The notes under the pieces are model-generated. The model worked only from the letters and a program-made list of their open reading frames with translations, was not told the DNA's origin and searched no databases. A stretch of DNA of 64,000 nucleotides from Tachypleus tridentatus. Its lineage: Eukaryota; Arthropoda; Merostomata; Xiphosura; Limulidae. The stretch covers positions 18,609,586-18,673,585 of the forward strand of contig NC_134837.1 in assembly GCF_004210375.1 (NCBI RefSeq). Reading direction: 5' to 3'. This document shows, piece by piece, positions 1 to 11,296 of this stretch (within the stretch, counting starts at the first letter, position 1; every line of letters begins with the position of its first letter). The position numbers and the translations under genes were made by a program.

Positions 1-119
1 ATCAGTTTCTTAAGCAATCCGAGCAGTGTCTTATTGCTAGTGATATGGTAAATAGGATATCAGATTGTGACTACAAAAATAACGAATACTAGTCTAAAGA
101 GGTTATAATTTGACTTTAC

Positions 120-293
120 AGGTCACTGGTAAGGCCACATTTGGAATGTTGTGTTGAGACTTGAACTCTTTACCTAAGGTAAGACATCGGATTGCTGGAA
201 AGGATTCAGAGAAGGGTTACTAGAACAGTGCCAGAGATGTCAGAGAAGGGTTACTAGAGCAGTGCCAGAGATGGAGAGGTTGAAATCTCCTAA
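120..293 (+). pseudogene. LINE (CR1-like) reverse transcriptase C-terminal fragment
   Basis: One frame reads SLVRPHLECCVET, then a stop, and continues to GLLERIQRRVTRTVPEM. This matches the pattern SLVRPHLEY...LLERVQRRATK near the C-terminus of CR1/L2-type non-LTR reverse transcriptases. At least three in-frame stops interrupt it. A segment of about 33 bp (agaagggttactagaacagt and following) is tandemly duplicated at its 3' end. It is a dead fragment of about 55 codons. The clade assignment is from memory of the motif. Confidence 0.6.
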
Positions 294-313
294 ATAATTT
301 TCTCCTTAAAAAA

Positions 314-593
314 GGGCCTGGCATGGCCTAGCGCGTAAGGCGTGCGACTCGTAATCCGAGGTTCGCGGGTTCGCGCCCGCGTCGCGCCAAACATGCTCGC
401 CCTCCCAGCCGTGGGGGCGTTATAATGTGACGATCAATCCCACTATTTGTTGGTAAAAGAGTAGCCCAAGATTTGGCGGTGGGTGGTGATGACTAGCTGC
501 CTTCTCTCTAGTCTTACACTGCTAAATTAGGGACGGCTAGCACAGATAGCCCTCGAGTAGCTTTGTGCGAAATTCCAAAAACAAACAAACAAA
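314..593 (+). mobile_element. SINE family A, full length, perfect TSD
   Basis: Reference copy for family A. A tRNA-like head of about 73 bp has an anticodon-loop-like ctcgtaa (CGT, Thr-like) and a B-box-like ggttcgcgccc. A central body of about 150 bp follows, then the 3' module agatagccctcgagtagctt and an (AAAC)n tail. The 10-bp TSD ccttaaaaaa lies at 304-313 and 594-603. The GC-rich head (cgcgcccgcgtcgcgcc) marks a subfamily shared with the copies at 50065 and 51991. Retroposition used a LINE enzyme supplied in trans (known for SINEs). Confidence 0.93.
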
Positions 594-603
594 CCTTAAA
601 AAA

Positions 604-727
604 GAGCTCCCTGCTTAGTACAGCGGTAGGTTTATGGACTTATAACGCTAAAATCAGCGGTTCGATTCCCCTCGGTGGACACAGCAGTTAGCCCGATGTG
701 GTTTTGCTATAAGAAAACATGTACACG
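604..727 (+). mobile_element. SINE family B
   Basis: Short tRNA-derived SINE. The head has an A-box-like tagtacagcggtaggt and a B-box-like ggttcgattcccctcggtgg. The 3' module gttagcccgatgtggttttg ends in an A-rich tail. There is no central body. It lies directly 3' of the TSD of the preceding family A copy. Confidence 0.85.
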
Positions 728-1240
728 GATAACAGAAATATTTATTTTATCCATGAGAGTAGAAACTGTAATATAAAGGTTATTAGATATATAAGATTGT
801 TTAGTGTAAGTATTATTATTTAGTTTATTTTCTGACTTAATGTTTAATCAATGTTTACTTTTTAAAACAGGTTAAAAGTGGTTAAGATGCACAGTTTTAA
901 ATATGTATATTAGTTGTGATAAATTTTGTTACGTAACACTGTAAGAATAGTAACTTGTGTTTGCAGTTACATTGTTCTCTGTGCCTTACTAATATTGTTG
1001 ACATCACTTTACTAAAATCTTTGGTAGTTTTTTCATTACCTTAACTGAATATTGTAACATCATACGCTAGCACTCGGTGAACAAATATACAAATGTTTAT
1101 ATTTAGGTAGTCGAGCGAGAGAAAAGAGAAGTTCACTTAAAAAAGTTTGAAAACGTGAAGTTTGCCGCCACGTGAGTGACCAACCACAATGAGTATTATT
1201 TTTAAGTGACTTAAATGAGAATAATTTGTCTTGTCATTGG
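728..1240. other. AT-rich intergenic sequence
   Basis: No gene, repeat or structured element was recognised here. Confidence 0.6.
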
Positions 1241-1510
1241 GTTGACATGGTCACGTGGGTTAAGGCACTTGACGCGTAATCTGAGGGTCGCAAATTCGAA
1301 TCCCCGTCACACCAAATATGCTCGCCCTTTCAGCCGTGGTGGCGTTATAAAGTGAAGGTCATTCCCACTGTTTGTTGGTAAAAGAGTAGCCCAAGAGTTG
1401 GCAGTGGGTGGTGATGACTAGCTGCTTCCCTTTGTTCTTACGCTGCTAAATTAGGGACGGCTAGCGCAGATAGCCCTCATGGCTTTGCGCGAAATTCAAA
1501 ACAAACAAAC
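1241..1510 (+). mobile_element. SINE family A, older copy
   Basis: The head is diverged (ttgacatggtcacgtgggtt) but the B box (aaattcgaatccccgtcac), body, 3' module and AAAC tail are all present. No clear TSD was found, which fits an older insertion of the 'cacacc' head subfamily. Confidence 0.88.
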
Positions 1511-1939
1511 CGAATGTTTCAAAACAATTGAACCAGCAGTTTGTGTAGACTCTAACGATAATAAAAAAAAGAGACAACTATTTAAAGTTCAGGATACAAC
1601 TGTGGTAGCCCACGGGATAACGTAAGTGAATTATTCACTGATAAGGGGAGATAAAAATAATTCTAAAACCAGATTACGTAATTTTAATAGAAGAAAAACC
1701 AAAAACCAAAGTATATAAATGAAACTATCTCATTGCTTACTAACATTTACTTTGGACAACTACTCGGTTAAGTTAGTGAGTTTGCAATAATCGTCTTTAT
1801 AAACTAGACCTGTTATAGAATGCACTAGACTCCACTGGTTCGCCACTTGGTTATCATTCATTTTCGGTCGTAATAATTAAACAATATTACAAATGATCCA
1901 GAAAGAATTCTACGTTAGATAAATCTATATATAGATATT
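1511..1939. other. AT-rich intergenic sequence
   Basis: Nothing recognisable apart from short A-runs. Confidence 0.5.
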
Positions 1940-2085
1940 CAACAGTAAAAAATAAAAATACCACACGTGTTCCGGGAAGATTGGTAATAAATAAAAACAT
2001 GCCTCATACGGGAAGACCTCAGCAGCAAATAACACCAAGCACGTTTACTAACAAATAATACCAGACGATATGTCTGTAGAAGATT
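1940..2085. repeat. Relic of a minisatellite of about 40 bp
   Basis: Diverged copies of a phrase like ataccacacgtgttccggga followed by attggtaataaataaaaac recur about three times. The same phrase reappears beyond the 29-bp array (3575-3735). This suggests one older array later split or flanked by the 29-bp satellite. Confidence 0.4.
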
Positions 2086-2310
2086 TGTTTGTCCTTTGTT
2101 TTATGGATTTTGAACAAAGCCACATTAGGACTTAGCCTTCCCTAATTTTGAAATGATAGATTAGAGGGAAGAAATACATTGAACAACACCTACTATCAGC
2201 TCTTGTAGTATTCTCATGAAATTGAATGGTAAGAGTTGACCGTCACACTCATAATGTATACCTAAGGCCTCAAAGTATGAAGCAATACTTTTTTGTTTCT
2301 GACTTACGAG

Positions 2311-2366
2311 GTGCGAACCACGGAGCTTCAGCTCCATAGACCATCAAATTAACCAGCGGTTCGCAC
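2311..2366. other. Nested inverted repeat / stem-loop
   Basis: gtgcgaacc (2311-2319) is the exact reverse complement of ggttcgcac (2358-2366). Inside it lies a second hairpin, ggagc-ttca-gctcc. On the minus strand the sequence has an A-box-like tggttaatttgatgg and a B-box-like ggttcgcacc, so it could be a decayed tRNA-like SINE head. Function unknown. Confidence 0.45.
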
Positions 2367-2463
2367 TTAACACACCCCAAAACAAATCAGTAGTAAACAG
2401 TGTTAACCACGGAAATTATTTATTAATAAACTAAAAAAACACGTATCCTCGAAAACACCCACA

Positions 2464-3574
2464 ACTGAACAAAGCGAGACTAAGAGCTAAATACTGAACA
2501 AAGTGAGACTAAGAGCTAAATACTGAACAAAGTGAGACTAAGAGCTAAATACTGAACAAAGTGATACTAAGAGCTAAATACTCAACAAAGTGAGACTAAG
2601 AGCTAAATACTGAACAAAGTGAGACTAAGAGCTAAATATTGAACAAAGTGAGACTAAGAGCTCAATATTGAACAAAGTGAGACTAAGAGCTAAATACTGA
2701 ACAAAGTGAGACTAAGAGCTAAATACTGAACAAAGTGAGACTAAGAGCTAAATACTGAACAAAATGAGACTAAGAGCTAAATATTGAACAAAGTGAGACT
2801 AAGAGCTAAATACTGAACAAAGTGAGACTAAGAGCTAAATACTGAACAAAGTGAGACTAAGAGCTCAATATTGAACAAAGTGAGATTAAGAGCTAAATAC
2901 TGAACAAAGTGAGACTAAGAGCTAAATACTGAACAAAGTGAGACTAAGAGCTAAATACTCAACAAAGTGATACTAAGAGCTAAATACTCAACAAAGTGAG
3001 ACTAAGAGCTAAATACTGAACAAAGTGAGACTAAGAGCTAAATACTGAACAAAGTGAGACTAAGAACTGAATATTGAACAAAGTGAGATTAAGAGCTAAA
3101 TACTGAACAAAGTGAGACTAAGAGCTAAATACTGAACAAAGTGAGACTAAGAGCTAAATACTGAACAAAGTGATACTAAGAGCTAAATACTGAACAAAGT
3201 GAGACTAAGAGCTAAATACTGAACAAAGTGAGACTAAGAGCTAAATATTGAACAAAGTGAGACTAAGAGCTCAATATTGAACAAAGTGAGATTAAGAGCT
3301 AAATACTGAACAAAGTGAGACTAAGAGCTCAATATTGAACAAAGTGAGACTAAGAGCTAAATACTGAACAAAGTGAGACTAAGAGCTAAATACTGAACAA
3401 AGTGAGACTAAGAGCTCAATATTGAACAAAGTGAGATTAAGAGCTAAATACTGAACAAAGTGAGACTAAGAGCTAAATACTGATCAAAGTGAGACTAAGA
3501 ACTAAATACTGAACAAAGTGAGACTAAGAGCTAAATACTGAACAAAGTGAGACTAAGAGCTAAATACTGAACAA
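2464..3574. repeat. 29-bp minisatellite, about 38 copies
   Basis: Tandem unit actgaacaaagtgagactaa + gagctaaat (29 bp). Variant units carry agctcaatattg, gagatta or gatacta. Variants recur at intervals, which indicates expansion by multi-unit blocks. There are no unique spacers and no coding potential. Confidence 0.95.
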
Positions 3575-3735
3575 TACCATACATGTCCAGGAAGGTTTGG
3601 CAACAAACAACATCATCTGTGGCTCAGAAATAGTTCAATAGTAAACAGTACCACACATGTCCCAGAAATAGTTCAATAGTAAACAGTACCACACATGTCC
3701 CAGAAATAGTTCAATAGTAAGCATCACCACGTATA
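3575..3735. repeat. 38-bp repeat, 3 copies, plus related flank
   Basis: The unit cagaaatagttcaatagtaa + acagtaccacacatgtcc is repeated at 3625, 3663 and 3701. The preceding accatacatgtccaggaagg is a diverged relative, also seen near 1950. Confidence 0.85.
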
Positions 3736-3773
3736 CGAGTACTCTACAGAGAGAATGAAATAAATTGACAACG

Positions 3774-4262
3774 AATTCTGAAAATACTCCGTTGAAGGAA
3801 CTAAGTCACAGGTTCTGAAAATACTCCGTTGAAGGTGTTTTCAACTAAGTCACAGGGGTTCTGAAAATACTCCGTTGAAGGTGTTTTCAACTAAGTCTCA
3901 GGTTCTGAAAATACTCCGTTGAAGGTGTTTTCAACTAATTCACAGGTTCTGAAAATACTCCGTTGAAGGTGTTTTCAACTGAGTCGCTGGTTCTGAAAAT
4001 ACACCGTTGAAGGTGTTTTCAACTGAGTCACAGATTCTGAAAATACTCCGTTGAAGGTGTTTTCAACTGAGTCACAGATTCTGAAAATACTCCGTTGAAG
4101 GTGTTTTCAACTGAGTCACAGGTTCTGAAAATACTCCGTTGAAGGTGTTCTCAACTGAGTCACTGGTTCTGAAAATACTTCATAAAAATATTTTCGAATG
4201 AGTCACTTGTTCTGATTGTTTTCTCTTAGAGGTCTTTTCAACTACGTCACTGATTCTGAAAT
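3774..4262. repeat. 44-bp minisatellite, about 10 good copies plus 2 decayed
   Basis: The unit ttctgaaaatactccgttga + aggtgttttcaactgagtca + cagg starts near 3775, 3813, 3858, 3903, 3946, 3990, 4034, 4079, 4123 and 4167, with two decayed units to 4262. The first unit is shortened by internal deletion. Confidence 0.93.
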
Positions 4263-4853
4263 AAACGTAATACGCTTTTGCTGCTTTCAAGTGTGTATTA
4301 CCCACGAGTTTCAATAAACAGACATGATATTCATATGGTTTCCTCCATCTGTAGAACAGATGACTTTCTTCTACTTCATCACTTTTCAGCTGTTCTAACT
4401 TTCTACCGTCAATGTCGTTTTACTTTGTTTGTTTTCCAACAAGTGTCACTTTCTCTCTATCCCTTTCAAATTATTGTACATTTCAATTTTTATTATTTGT
4501 TTCTAAAACGCATTATGTTTATATCTTCTTGTGAAAACCAGTAGAAAACATCAGGTTATTTAAACCACGGATTTCTGCCCTAAAAAAAACAATTTCCAAA
4601 AAAGATGTCATTTTCGGTCTCTCAATAAATGTTCCGTCAATGACGTGGCTGAAAACTTGCCGCTGTAACGAATGTTTTTGTTTAAATCCATAGACTTACA
4701 ATTGTACCAGCGGGGGAACCCACTGTAACGATATATATATATATATATATATATTGGCAGTAGTGTCAACAAAATTCACATAACTTCTCTTCACCGATTG
4801 GTCAAGGCAAAAAATAGATCCACGTGGCTTGTATCAGAAAAATTGTATTTAAC
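4263..4853. other. Intergenic sequence with (TA)n tract
   Basis: Holds a (TA)n microsatellite at about 4731-4756. A short open frame of 88 codons lacks recognisable domains or codon bias and is regarded as chance. Confidence 0.6.
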
Positions 4854-5127
4854 AAATAATGATAAAATTGATCACAAATAATGATAAAATTGATCTAATC
4901 TAAAATCGACCGAACATTGGATCAACAAATTGATAAAATCGATCAGACAAATAATGATAAAATTGATCAGACAAATGCAACAGAATAACATCCACGAGTT
5001 CCCTATTAATGATGGTTCTTGTTTGCATTGATCAGACAAATAATGATAAAATTGATCAGACAAATAATGATAAAATCGATCAGACAAATAATGATAAAAT
5101 TGATCAGACAAATAATGATAAAATTGC
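4854..5127. repeat. 24-bp minisatellite in three clusters
   Basis: Unit ataatgataaaattgatcag + acaa, in clusters at about 4854-4898, 4925-4980 and 5028-5127. The 24-bp period is a multiple of three and lacks stops in some frames, so short open frames with an 8-residue period appear on both strands. These are not genes. Confidence 0.88.
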
Positions 5128-5390
5128 CAACTGATCCCTGTAAACACGGGTCAGTAAAAATTGCATGTTGTCTGAGTTTTGCATGGGCTAAAGAGAATAA
5201 TTCACCAATTGGTTCCTGTTCATATTTATCAAAATGAAAAGGTCGCGCACTGACTACTTTAAGGTCTGATCTTCAGAACTTTCTCACGATGTTAAATCTG
5301 ATACGCAGACGTTTTTTGTGATATACAATAGTATTAATATTTTTTATCAATGTTTTTATACAATCATGGTCTGCCTTTCTTTCCACTTCT

Positions 5391-5667
5391 GGGCCCGGCA
5401 TTGCCAAGCGTGTTAAGGCGTGCGACTCGTAATCCGAGGGTCGCGGGTTCGCATCCCCGTCGCGCCAAACATGCTCGCCCTTTCAGCCGTGGGGGCGTTA
5501 TAATGTGACGGTCAATCCAACTATTCGTTGGTAAAAGAGTAGCCCAAGAGTTGGCGGTGGGTGGTAATGACTAGCTGCCTTCCCTCTAGTCTTACACTAC
5601 TAAATTAGGGACGGCTAGCACAGATAGCCCTCTAGTAGCTTTGTGTGAAATTAAAAAACAAACAAAC
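5391..5667 (+). mobile_element. SINE family A, young copy with TSD
   Basis: Nearly complete copy beginning gggcccggcattgcc. It has a clean head (gcgggttcgcatccccgtcg), body, 3' module and AAAC tail. An 11-bp TSD, tttccacttct, lies at 5380-5390 and 5668-5678. Confidence 0.95.
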
Positions 5668-5678
5668 TTTCCACTTCT

Positions 5679-5981
5679 GTCTTTTTTATTCAAGCAGTTG
5701 TAACAAATAATACCTCATCTCATCAATAAATCACGATTTTTTTTGTGTACTTTAAAGAGAAAATGAAGAAGTGAATCCAGAGGGCTCTGGAGCAAAATTC
5801 GTAAGAGTTTTTATATAATAAACTACAATTGTATAACCAGAATTCCTGTTAAATAAATAAGATTCAAACAAAATTGAATTAATTATAATGTGATGATTAA
5901 TAATTGTAACACACAGAGATATCTTATGAAAAGATAAAATTAATCATAAAGTCAGAACTGTTGTTGGAATGCTTACAAACA
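5679..5981. other. AT-rich intergenic sequence
   Basis: Nothing recognised. Confidence 0.5.
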
Positions 5982-6047
5982 CTAGAATCATTAGGTTCAA
6001 GGTGTTACAAGCACCAGAATCATTAGGTTCAAGGTGTTACAGACACA
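5982..6047. repeat. 32-bp direct duplication
   Basis: The phrase agaatcattaggttcaaggt + gttaca occurs twice in tandem with a period of about 32 bp. Confidence 0.8.
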
Positions 6048-6049
6048 AG

Positions 6050-6212
6050 TTTGTTTTTTAATGCCGCGCAAAGCTACACGAAGGCTATCTGCGCTAGCCG
6101 TCCCTAGTTTAGTAGTGTAAGACTAGAGGAAAAGTAGCTAGTTGGATTGACCGTCACATTATAACGGCATAACCAGATGAGTTAAGGCACACGTCTCGCA
6201 GGTTACGAGTCG
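6050..6212 (-). mobile_element. SINE family A, rearranged and partial
   Basis: Minus-strand 3' module and body with an internal deletion (6050-6164). It is followed by what looks like a family A head in plus orientation (6165-6212, cggcataaccagatgagtta then an aggcac region). Body and head are therefore in opposite orientations, which suggests inversion or two overlapping fragments. Confidence 0.65.
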
Positions 6213-6698
6213 AAAACATTTGTATATTTTGTTTTTCGGTTTATAAATCTCACAACTGAATAAATTCGAAACTTATGAGTAATTGTGGTGTTAATTCATT
6301 ATGTAAAATAATTATCAAAATTTGAAACTTTGTTTGGTAATATATTGTTATTATTCGCTAAACATAGGAAACTTAATAAACTTCTTATGGTTGAACCTAA
6401 TAATTCTGGTGTTTGTGCCCGGCATGGTTGTTTGTTTGTTTTTCTAAGTCCAACATAAGTTATTTATTAAATAAACGCTTCAGTGAGCGTCTCAACATTG
6501 TTATTATTTCCATAAATTATTACTGCAATTCTGAAGCCTTTGTTCGATACGTGAAGTTTCAAAAAATTCATCTGACAAAAGTACCGGTGTTCGAGCCAAA
6601 TGCTCATGGAATAAAAATCTAAAGACTGAAAGTTTTTGTTTAATTTTAAGCAGAAAGCTTAATTGTAATTCTGGAGAGATACCTTTTTGCCACTATAT

Positions 6699-6973
6699 GT
6701 TTGTTTGTTTTTGAAATTTGCGCAAAGTTACACGGGGGCTATCTGCGCTAGCCGTTCTAAATTTAACAGTGTAAGACTAGAGGTAAAGCAGCTAATCATA
6801 ACCACCCACCGCCAACTCTTGGGCTCCTATTTTAACAACGAATGTTGGGATTTACCGTTCCCTCATAACGCCCCCACTGCCGAAAGGCGAGCATGTTAGG
6901 GTCTGACAGTGATTTGAACCTGCCATCCTCAGATTGCGAGTCGAGTCCCTTAACCATCAGGCCATGTCGGGCC
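6699..6973 (-). mobile_element. SINE family A, older full-length copy
   Basis: Complete from AAAC tail to tRNA-like head (ending catgtcgggcc), with many point changes. No clear TSD. A short open frame across it is a by-product. Confidence 0.9.
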
Positions 6974-7410
6974 ATAATTTTTAGTCCAAAGTTAAAAGGA
7001 TTTTCAAGAGTTAATCATAAAGCCAATGGCAATTAAAATAAAGTAATAACACGAAGTCGTAAAAATTAACAGCTTTATAATCACAAATTAAGTAACGAAG
7101 ACAAACACAAATTTACTAAAATATGAAGTTGGTTATCCAGACTAGTTTAGACGTACCATGTATGTCATTTTCAAAGGTATGTTCTCTGTGTTTACAGCGA
7201 CATAAAATGAGTTTTATTTTCTCGGTCCGGTTTCTAAATACAGATTCCATTGAAAAATGTTTCCGTAATAGGTTCAGTTGAAAACCAATATAATTTTTTA
7301 CGAGTCTGTCTGCATTCTCGATAACTTGGTAAGTTACACTGTCATCAGCATAACAGTCCTACGTGAGAGTTTTACATTATAAATATATTCATGGTCTAAT
7401 GGTCAGCGTG
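6974..7410. other. Intergenic sequence
   Basis: Nothing recognised. Confidence 0.5.
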
Positions 7411-7979
7411 GTTTGGTTTGTTTTGAATGGGCCCGGCATGGCCAAGCGTGTTAAGGCGTGCGACTCGTAATCCGAGGGTCGTGGTTCGCATCCCGGTCGC
7501 GCCAAACATGCTCGCCCTTTCAGCCGTGGGGGCGTTATAATGTGACGGTCAATCCCACTATTCGTTGGTAAAGAGTAGCCCAAGAGTTGGCGGTGGGTGG
7601 TGATGACTAGCTGCCTTCCCTCTAGTCTTACACTGCAAAATTAGGAACGGCTAGCACAGATAGCCCTCGAGTAGCTTTGTGCGAAATTCCAAAACAAACA
7701 AACAAAAAATTGTTTTGAATTTCGCGCAAAGCTACCCGAGAACTATTTATGCTCCCTGTCCCTAATTTATCAGTGTAAGGCTAGAGAGAAGGCAACTAAC
7801 CGTCACCACCCACCGCTAACTGTTGTGCTAGTCTTTTAGCAACGAATAGAGGGATTGACCGTCAAATTATAACGATCTCACGGCTGAAAGTGTGAACATG
7901 CTTGGTGTGACGTGGCTTTGAACCCGCGAACTTCGAATTACGAGTTTAATGCCTTAACCACCTAACCATGTCGTGCCGG
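7411..7979 (-). mobile_element. SINE family A, old copy split by a younger one
   Basis: The tail of this minus-strand copy (ggtttgttttgaat) ends at 7428. The element resumes at 7710 and continues to the head end tcgtgccgg. The 7429-7709 insert is a plus-strand family A copy. The outer copy is strongly diverged (for example gaactatttatgctccctgt), as expected for the older partner. Confidence 0.9.
7429..7709 (+). mobile_element. SINE family A, young nested copy with TSD
   Basis: Inserted into the tail of the older opposite-strand copy. The 11-bp TSD ttgttttgaat lies at 7418-7428 and 7710-7720 and is made of the older copy's own tail. The body is close to consensus. Confidence 0.95.
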
Positions 7980-8227
7980 TTAGCGTGTCTAGCTGTCGGC
8001 CGTAACTCTGAAGATCGAGACGCAGTCTTCCGTTGAACGTACTTTGCGAGGTCTTTATAACCATAATAATGAATTTTGCTATTCGATTAACTTGTCCTTC
8101 CTCTAGTCAATAGTTCAATGATAGGTATGACCAAGCCTGAACCTTATAGTATCTGACGTGACCCTAGAGTCAAGTACCATGTTATCAATTTCCTATTTAG
8201 TATTACGAAAAGCATGTCGATTGCGAT

Positions 8228-9205
8228 GGTTATCCAACTCCTCAGTTCAATGAATGGTAGACATAATGGTTTTGAGGGTTATCCAACTCCTCAGTTCAAT
8301 GAATGGTAGACATAATGGTTTTGAGGGTTATCCAACTCCTCAGTTCAATGAATGGTAGACATACTGGTTTTGAGGGTTATCCAACTCTTCAGTTCAATGA
8401 ATGGTAGACATAATGGTTTTGAGGGTTATCCAACTCCTCAGTTCAATGAATGGTAGACATACTGGTTTTGAGGGTTATCCAACTCCTCAGTTCAATGAAT
8501 GGTAGACATAATGGTTTTGAGGGTTATCCAACTCCTCAGTTCAATGAATGGTAGACATACTGGTTTTGAGGGTTATCCAACTCCTCAGTTCAATGAATGG
8601 TAGACATAATGGTTTTGAGGGTTATCCAACTCCTCAGTTCAATGAATGGTAGACATACTGGTTTTGAGGGTTATCCAACTCCTCAGTTCAATGAATGGTA
8701 GACATACTGGTTTTGAGGGTTATCCAACTCTTCAGTTCAATGAATGGTAGACATACTGGTTTTGAGGGTTATCCAACTCCTCAGTTCAATGAATGGTAGA
8801 CATACTGGTTTTGAGGGTTATCCAACTCCTCAGTTCAATGAATGGTAGACATAATGGTTTTGAGGGTTATCCAACTCCTCAGTTCAATGAATGGTAGACA
8901 TACTGGTTTTGAGGGTTATCCAACTCCTCAGTTCAATGAATGGTAGACATACTGGTTTTGAGGGTTATCCAACTCTTCAGTTCAATGAATGGTAGACATA
9001 CTGGTTTTGAGGGTTATCCAACTCTTCAGTTCAATGAATGGTAGACATTCTGGTTTTGAGGGTTATCCAACTCCTCAGTTCAATGAATGGTAGACATACT
9101 GGTTTTGAGGGTTATCCAACTCCTCAGTTCAATGAATGATAGACATACTGGTTTTGAGGGTTATCCAACTCTTCAGTTCAATGAGTGGTAGACATTGGAT
9201 TGAAG
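8228..9205. repeat. 49-bp minisatellite, about 20 copies, with higher-order structure
   Basis: Unit ggttatccaactcctcagtt + caatgaatggtagacatact + ggttttgag (49 bp). Two common variants, acataatgg and acatactgg, alternate in the early copies. A five-unit pattern (aat, act, act, ctcttc+act, next) recurs at copies 8-12 and 13-17. Decayed copies continue to about 9440. Confidence 0.95.
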
Positions 9206-9440
9206 GACCATCCAATGAATGTTAGATAAACTGGTTCTAAGGGTTATTCAACTCCTTAACCCAGTGAATTTTAGATATACTGGTTTTGAGGGTTATCCCA
9301 CTTCTAAGTTCGATAAATGGTAGACATATTGATTTTGAGGACGATCTAACTCCTTAATCCAATGAATCTTAGATATACTGGTTTTGAAAGTTCTCCCACT
9401 CTCTAACCCAATGATTTATAGACGTACTGGTATTGAATGT
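9206..9440. repeat. Decayed edge of the 49-bp array
   Basis: Four or so diverged units (gttattcaactccttaaccc and similar) with indels. This is the typical older margin of a tandem array. Confidence 0.75.
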
Positions 9441-10485
9441 GATCTTATACTTTGGTCTAATGACCGACAATACCATGACATTCACGCTGTAATATCATAA
9501 TCAACACTACGACACTTTGTTGTTTACTTATTATATTTATATGTTTTATTGAAAAATTCGAACAAGTCGGAACCACTTAAGAGTAATCAAACAATAAATA
9601 CACCATTTTAAAAAGTATGAAATACACAAGTAATAAAATTGAATTTACGTTTAAACACGACGATTTATTACAAATATTGAAAACGGTAAAAAAAAACAAT
9701 CATTTTCGTGAATTATTCTGTCTCTTCATCGATATCACTGGTTGACAATTTTTTCTTTGTTCTGTCTATTACAAAATATATTGTGAAGTTTATTACCTCT
9801 CTGAACCCGGAGGTAAAAATATAGTTAACGTCTACCACAACTTTTCTAGAAACCAAAATTTTATTTGATAATTGCCTATCACTAGATTCCCAACTGTTTG
9901 TCACTGAATTCTCAGAAACCAAAAATTTAGTCGAAACTGTCTATCACTAGATTCCCGGATATTAAAAAAAAATTAGTCGAAAATTATCTATCAATAAATT
10001 GTCTGTGTTCATTTGATTGAACTATCGTGATTACACTGAAACATAATTGCAAATAAAGTTGTTATATTGCGAACGATTTACGGATTATATAAAAATTAAG
10101 AAAAATAAATGAAATTGAATGAGTATATTTGTTTATGTACAATAAGACATGTACATATAGTGCGAGCTAGTTCGGTATATATTAAATATTAAAATACCCT
10201 GAAGATTCATATAAGACATTTTACTGTTTCAACAAATACACGTAATATTATATTATCAATTTTTATTAACTGTAATGGGAATATTATGTTTGAATTAAGT
10301 GTACTAAATAATCAACCTATAAACTCCACCAACTGTGTGTGTGTATGCACATCTTAAAACTATGTGTTGTATAAAAAATAAAATATATTTCTTCAAAGTA
10401 AATTTGTACCTAATACTGTTTAGCTACTTTCCGCCTGAAAATCAACGTCTTTGTAAACCACATTAATTCTAAACAGAAATTCTCA
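9441..10485. other. AT-rich intergenic sequence
   Basis: No element recognised. A minor TG-rich tract lies near 10337-10350. Confidence 0.55.
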
Positions 10486-10711
10486 ATGTCGTGCATTGCC
10501 TGACGTTCGGTGTACCCGAACTTTTAGTTCGAGGATTCATGGTTCTCAGCCCATTGTGGAAGAAACATGCCTCCACATTTTGAGGGTCGTTATTCAGATA
10601 AACAAAAATAGCTCAAGTGTTGGAGATGTATACTCTTCAATAACTGTCTTCCCTCAATTCACAATTAAGGACGGCTATGCCCTTGTGTAGCTTTGAGCAA
10701 AATTCTGAAAA
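10486..10711 (+). mobile_element. SINE family A, very degraded copy
   Basis: The layout is recognisable: head-like gtcgtgcattgcctgacg, body relic ctcaagtgttggagatgtat, 3' module ggacggctatgcccttgtgt + agctttgagc, and an AAAC tail. A 64-codon open frame across it is a by-product. Confidence 0.65.
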
Positions 10712-11296
10712 ACAAACTCATCTGTCTACAAAACGGGAGCGAAAAACATAACATTTCTTTTTGCGCACGAGCTAACCCACCAGGGAGCTATAGGATGGTT
10801 ATTGCGTTAATTAATCAGGTTCTGTGTGTGAACGTTAGGTTGAAACAGAACTAAAAATTTTCTTCGTGTGTGTAGTTTGTCTTAACGATATAAGTTTATG
10901 AGATATTTAGCTGAATATTACAACTTTTGTGTTTACTTTCAAACACTCTAGAGTCTAGACTAACCTTAACAAAAAAATAACCTAAAATAAAGTTGGTCTA
11001 ATATTAAGATTATGACTCAATAATCGTGAAACGAAAAGATCTGTTTGAATTTTTTTTTCTTAATATAAAAAGTAGGGGACATAAAATGTTACAGTTCAAA
11101 CTACAGTTTCATTTACTGTATTGATCCGTATTGCAGGTAAAACTATTTTACGAATTTTACATCTACTCTTATTTTACTCTACATCTTATTTGCTTAAATC
11201 AGTTTGGTAACTGTCTCAGCTACACAAACGAGAAATTTATACCTTCAATACAGTATAATGACTCAATATTACGTGATTAGTAGGAGTATTGAAGGA
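10712..11296. other. AT-rich intergenic sequence
   Basis: Nothing recognised. Confidence 0.5.

Noticed and set aside
314-390. Functional tRNA-Thr(CGT) gene
   Set aside because: The tRNA-like part is always followed by the same SINE body and tail, flanked by TSDs, and acceptor pairing is poor.
2464-3574. CRISPR-like regular repeats
   Set aside because: Units are directly adjacent with no unique spacers, in animal DNA. This is a minisatellite.
6416-6441. Tiny SINE start (gcccggcatgg) fused to a TTTG repeat
   Set aside because: Only 11 bp of head similarity, too short to call an element.
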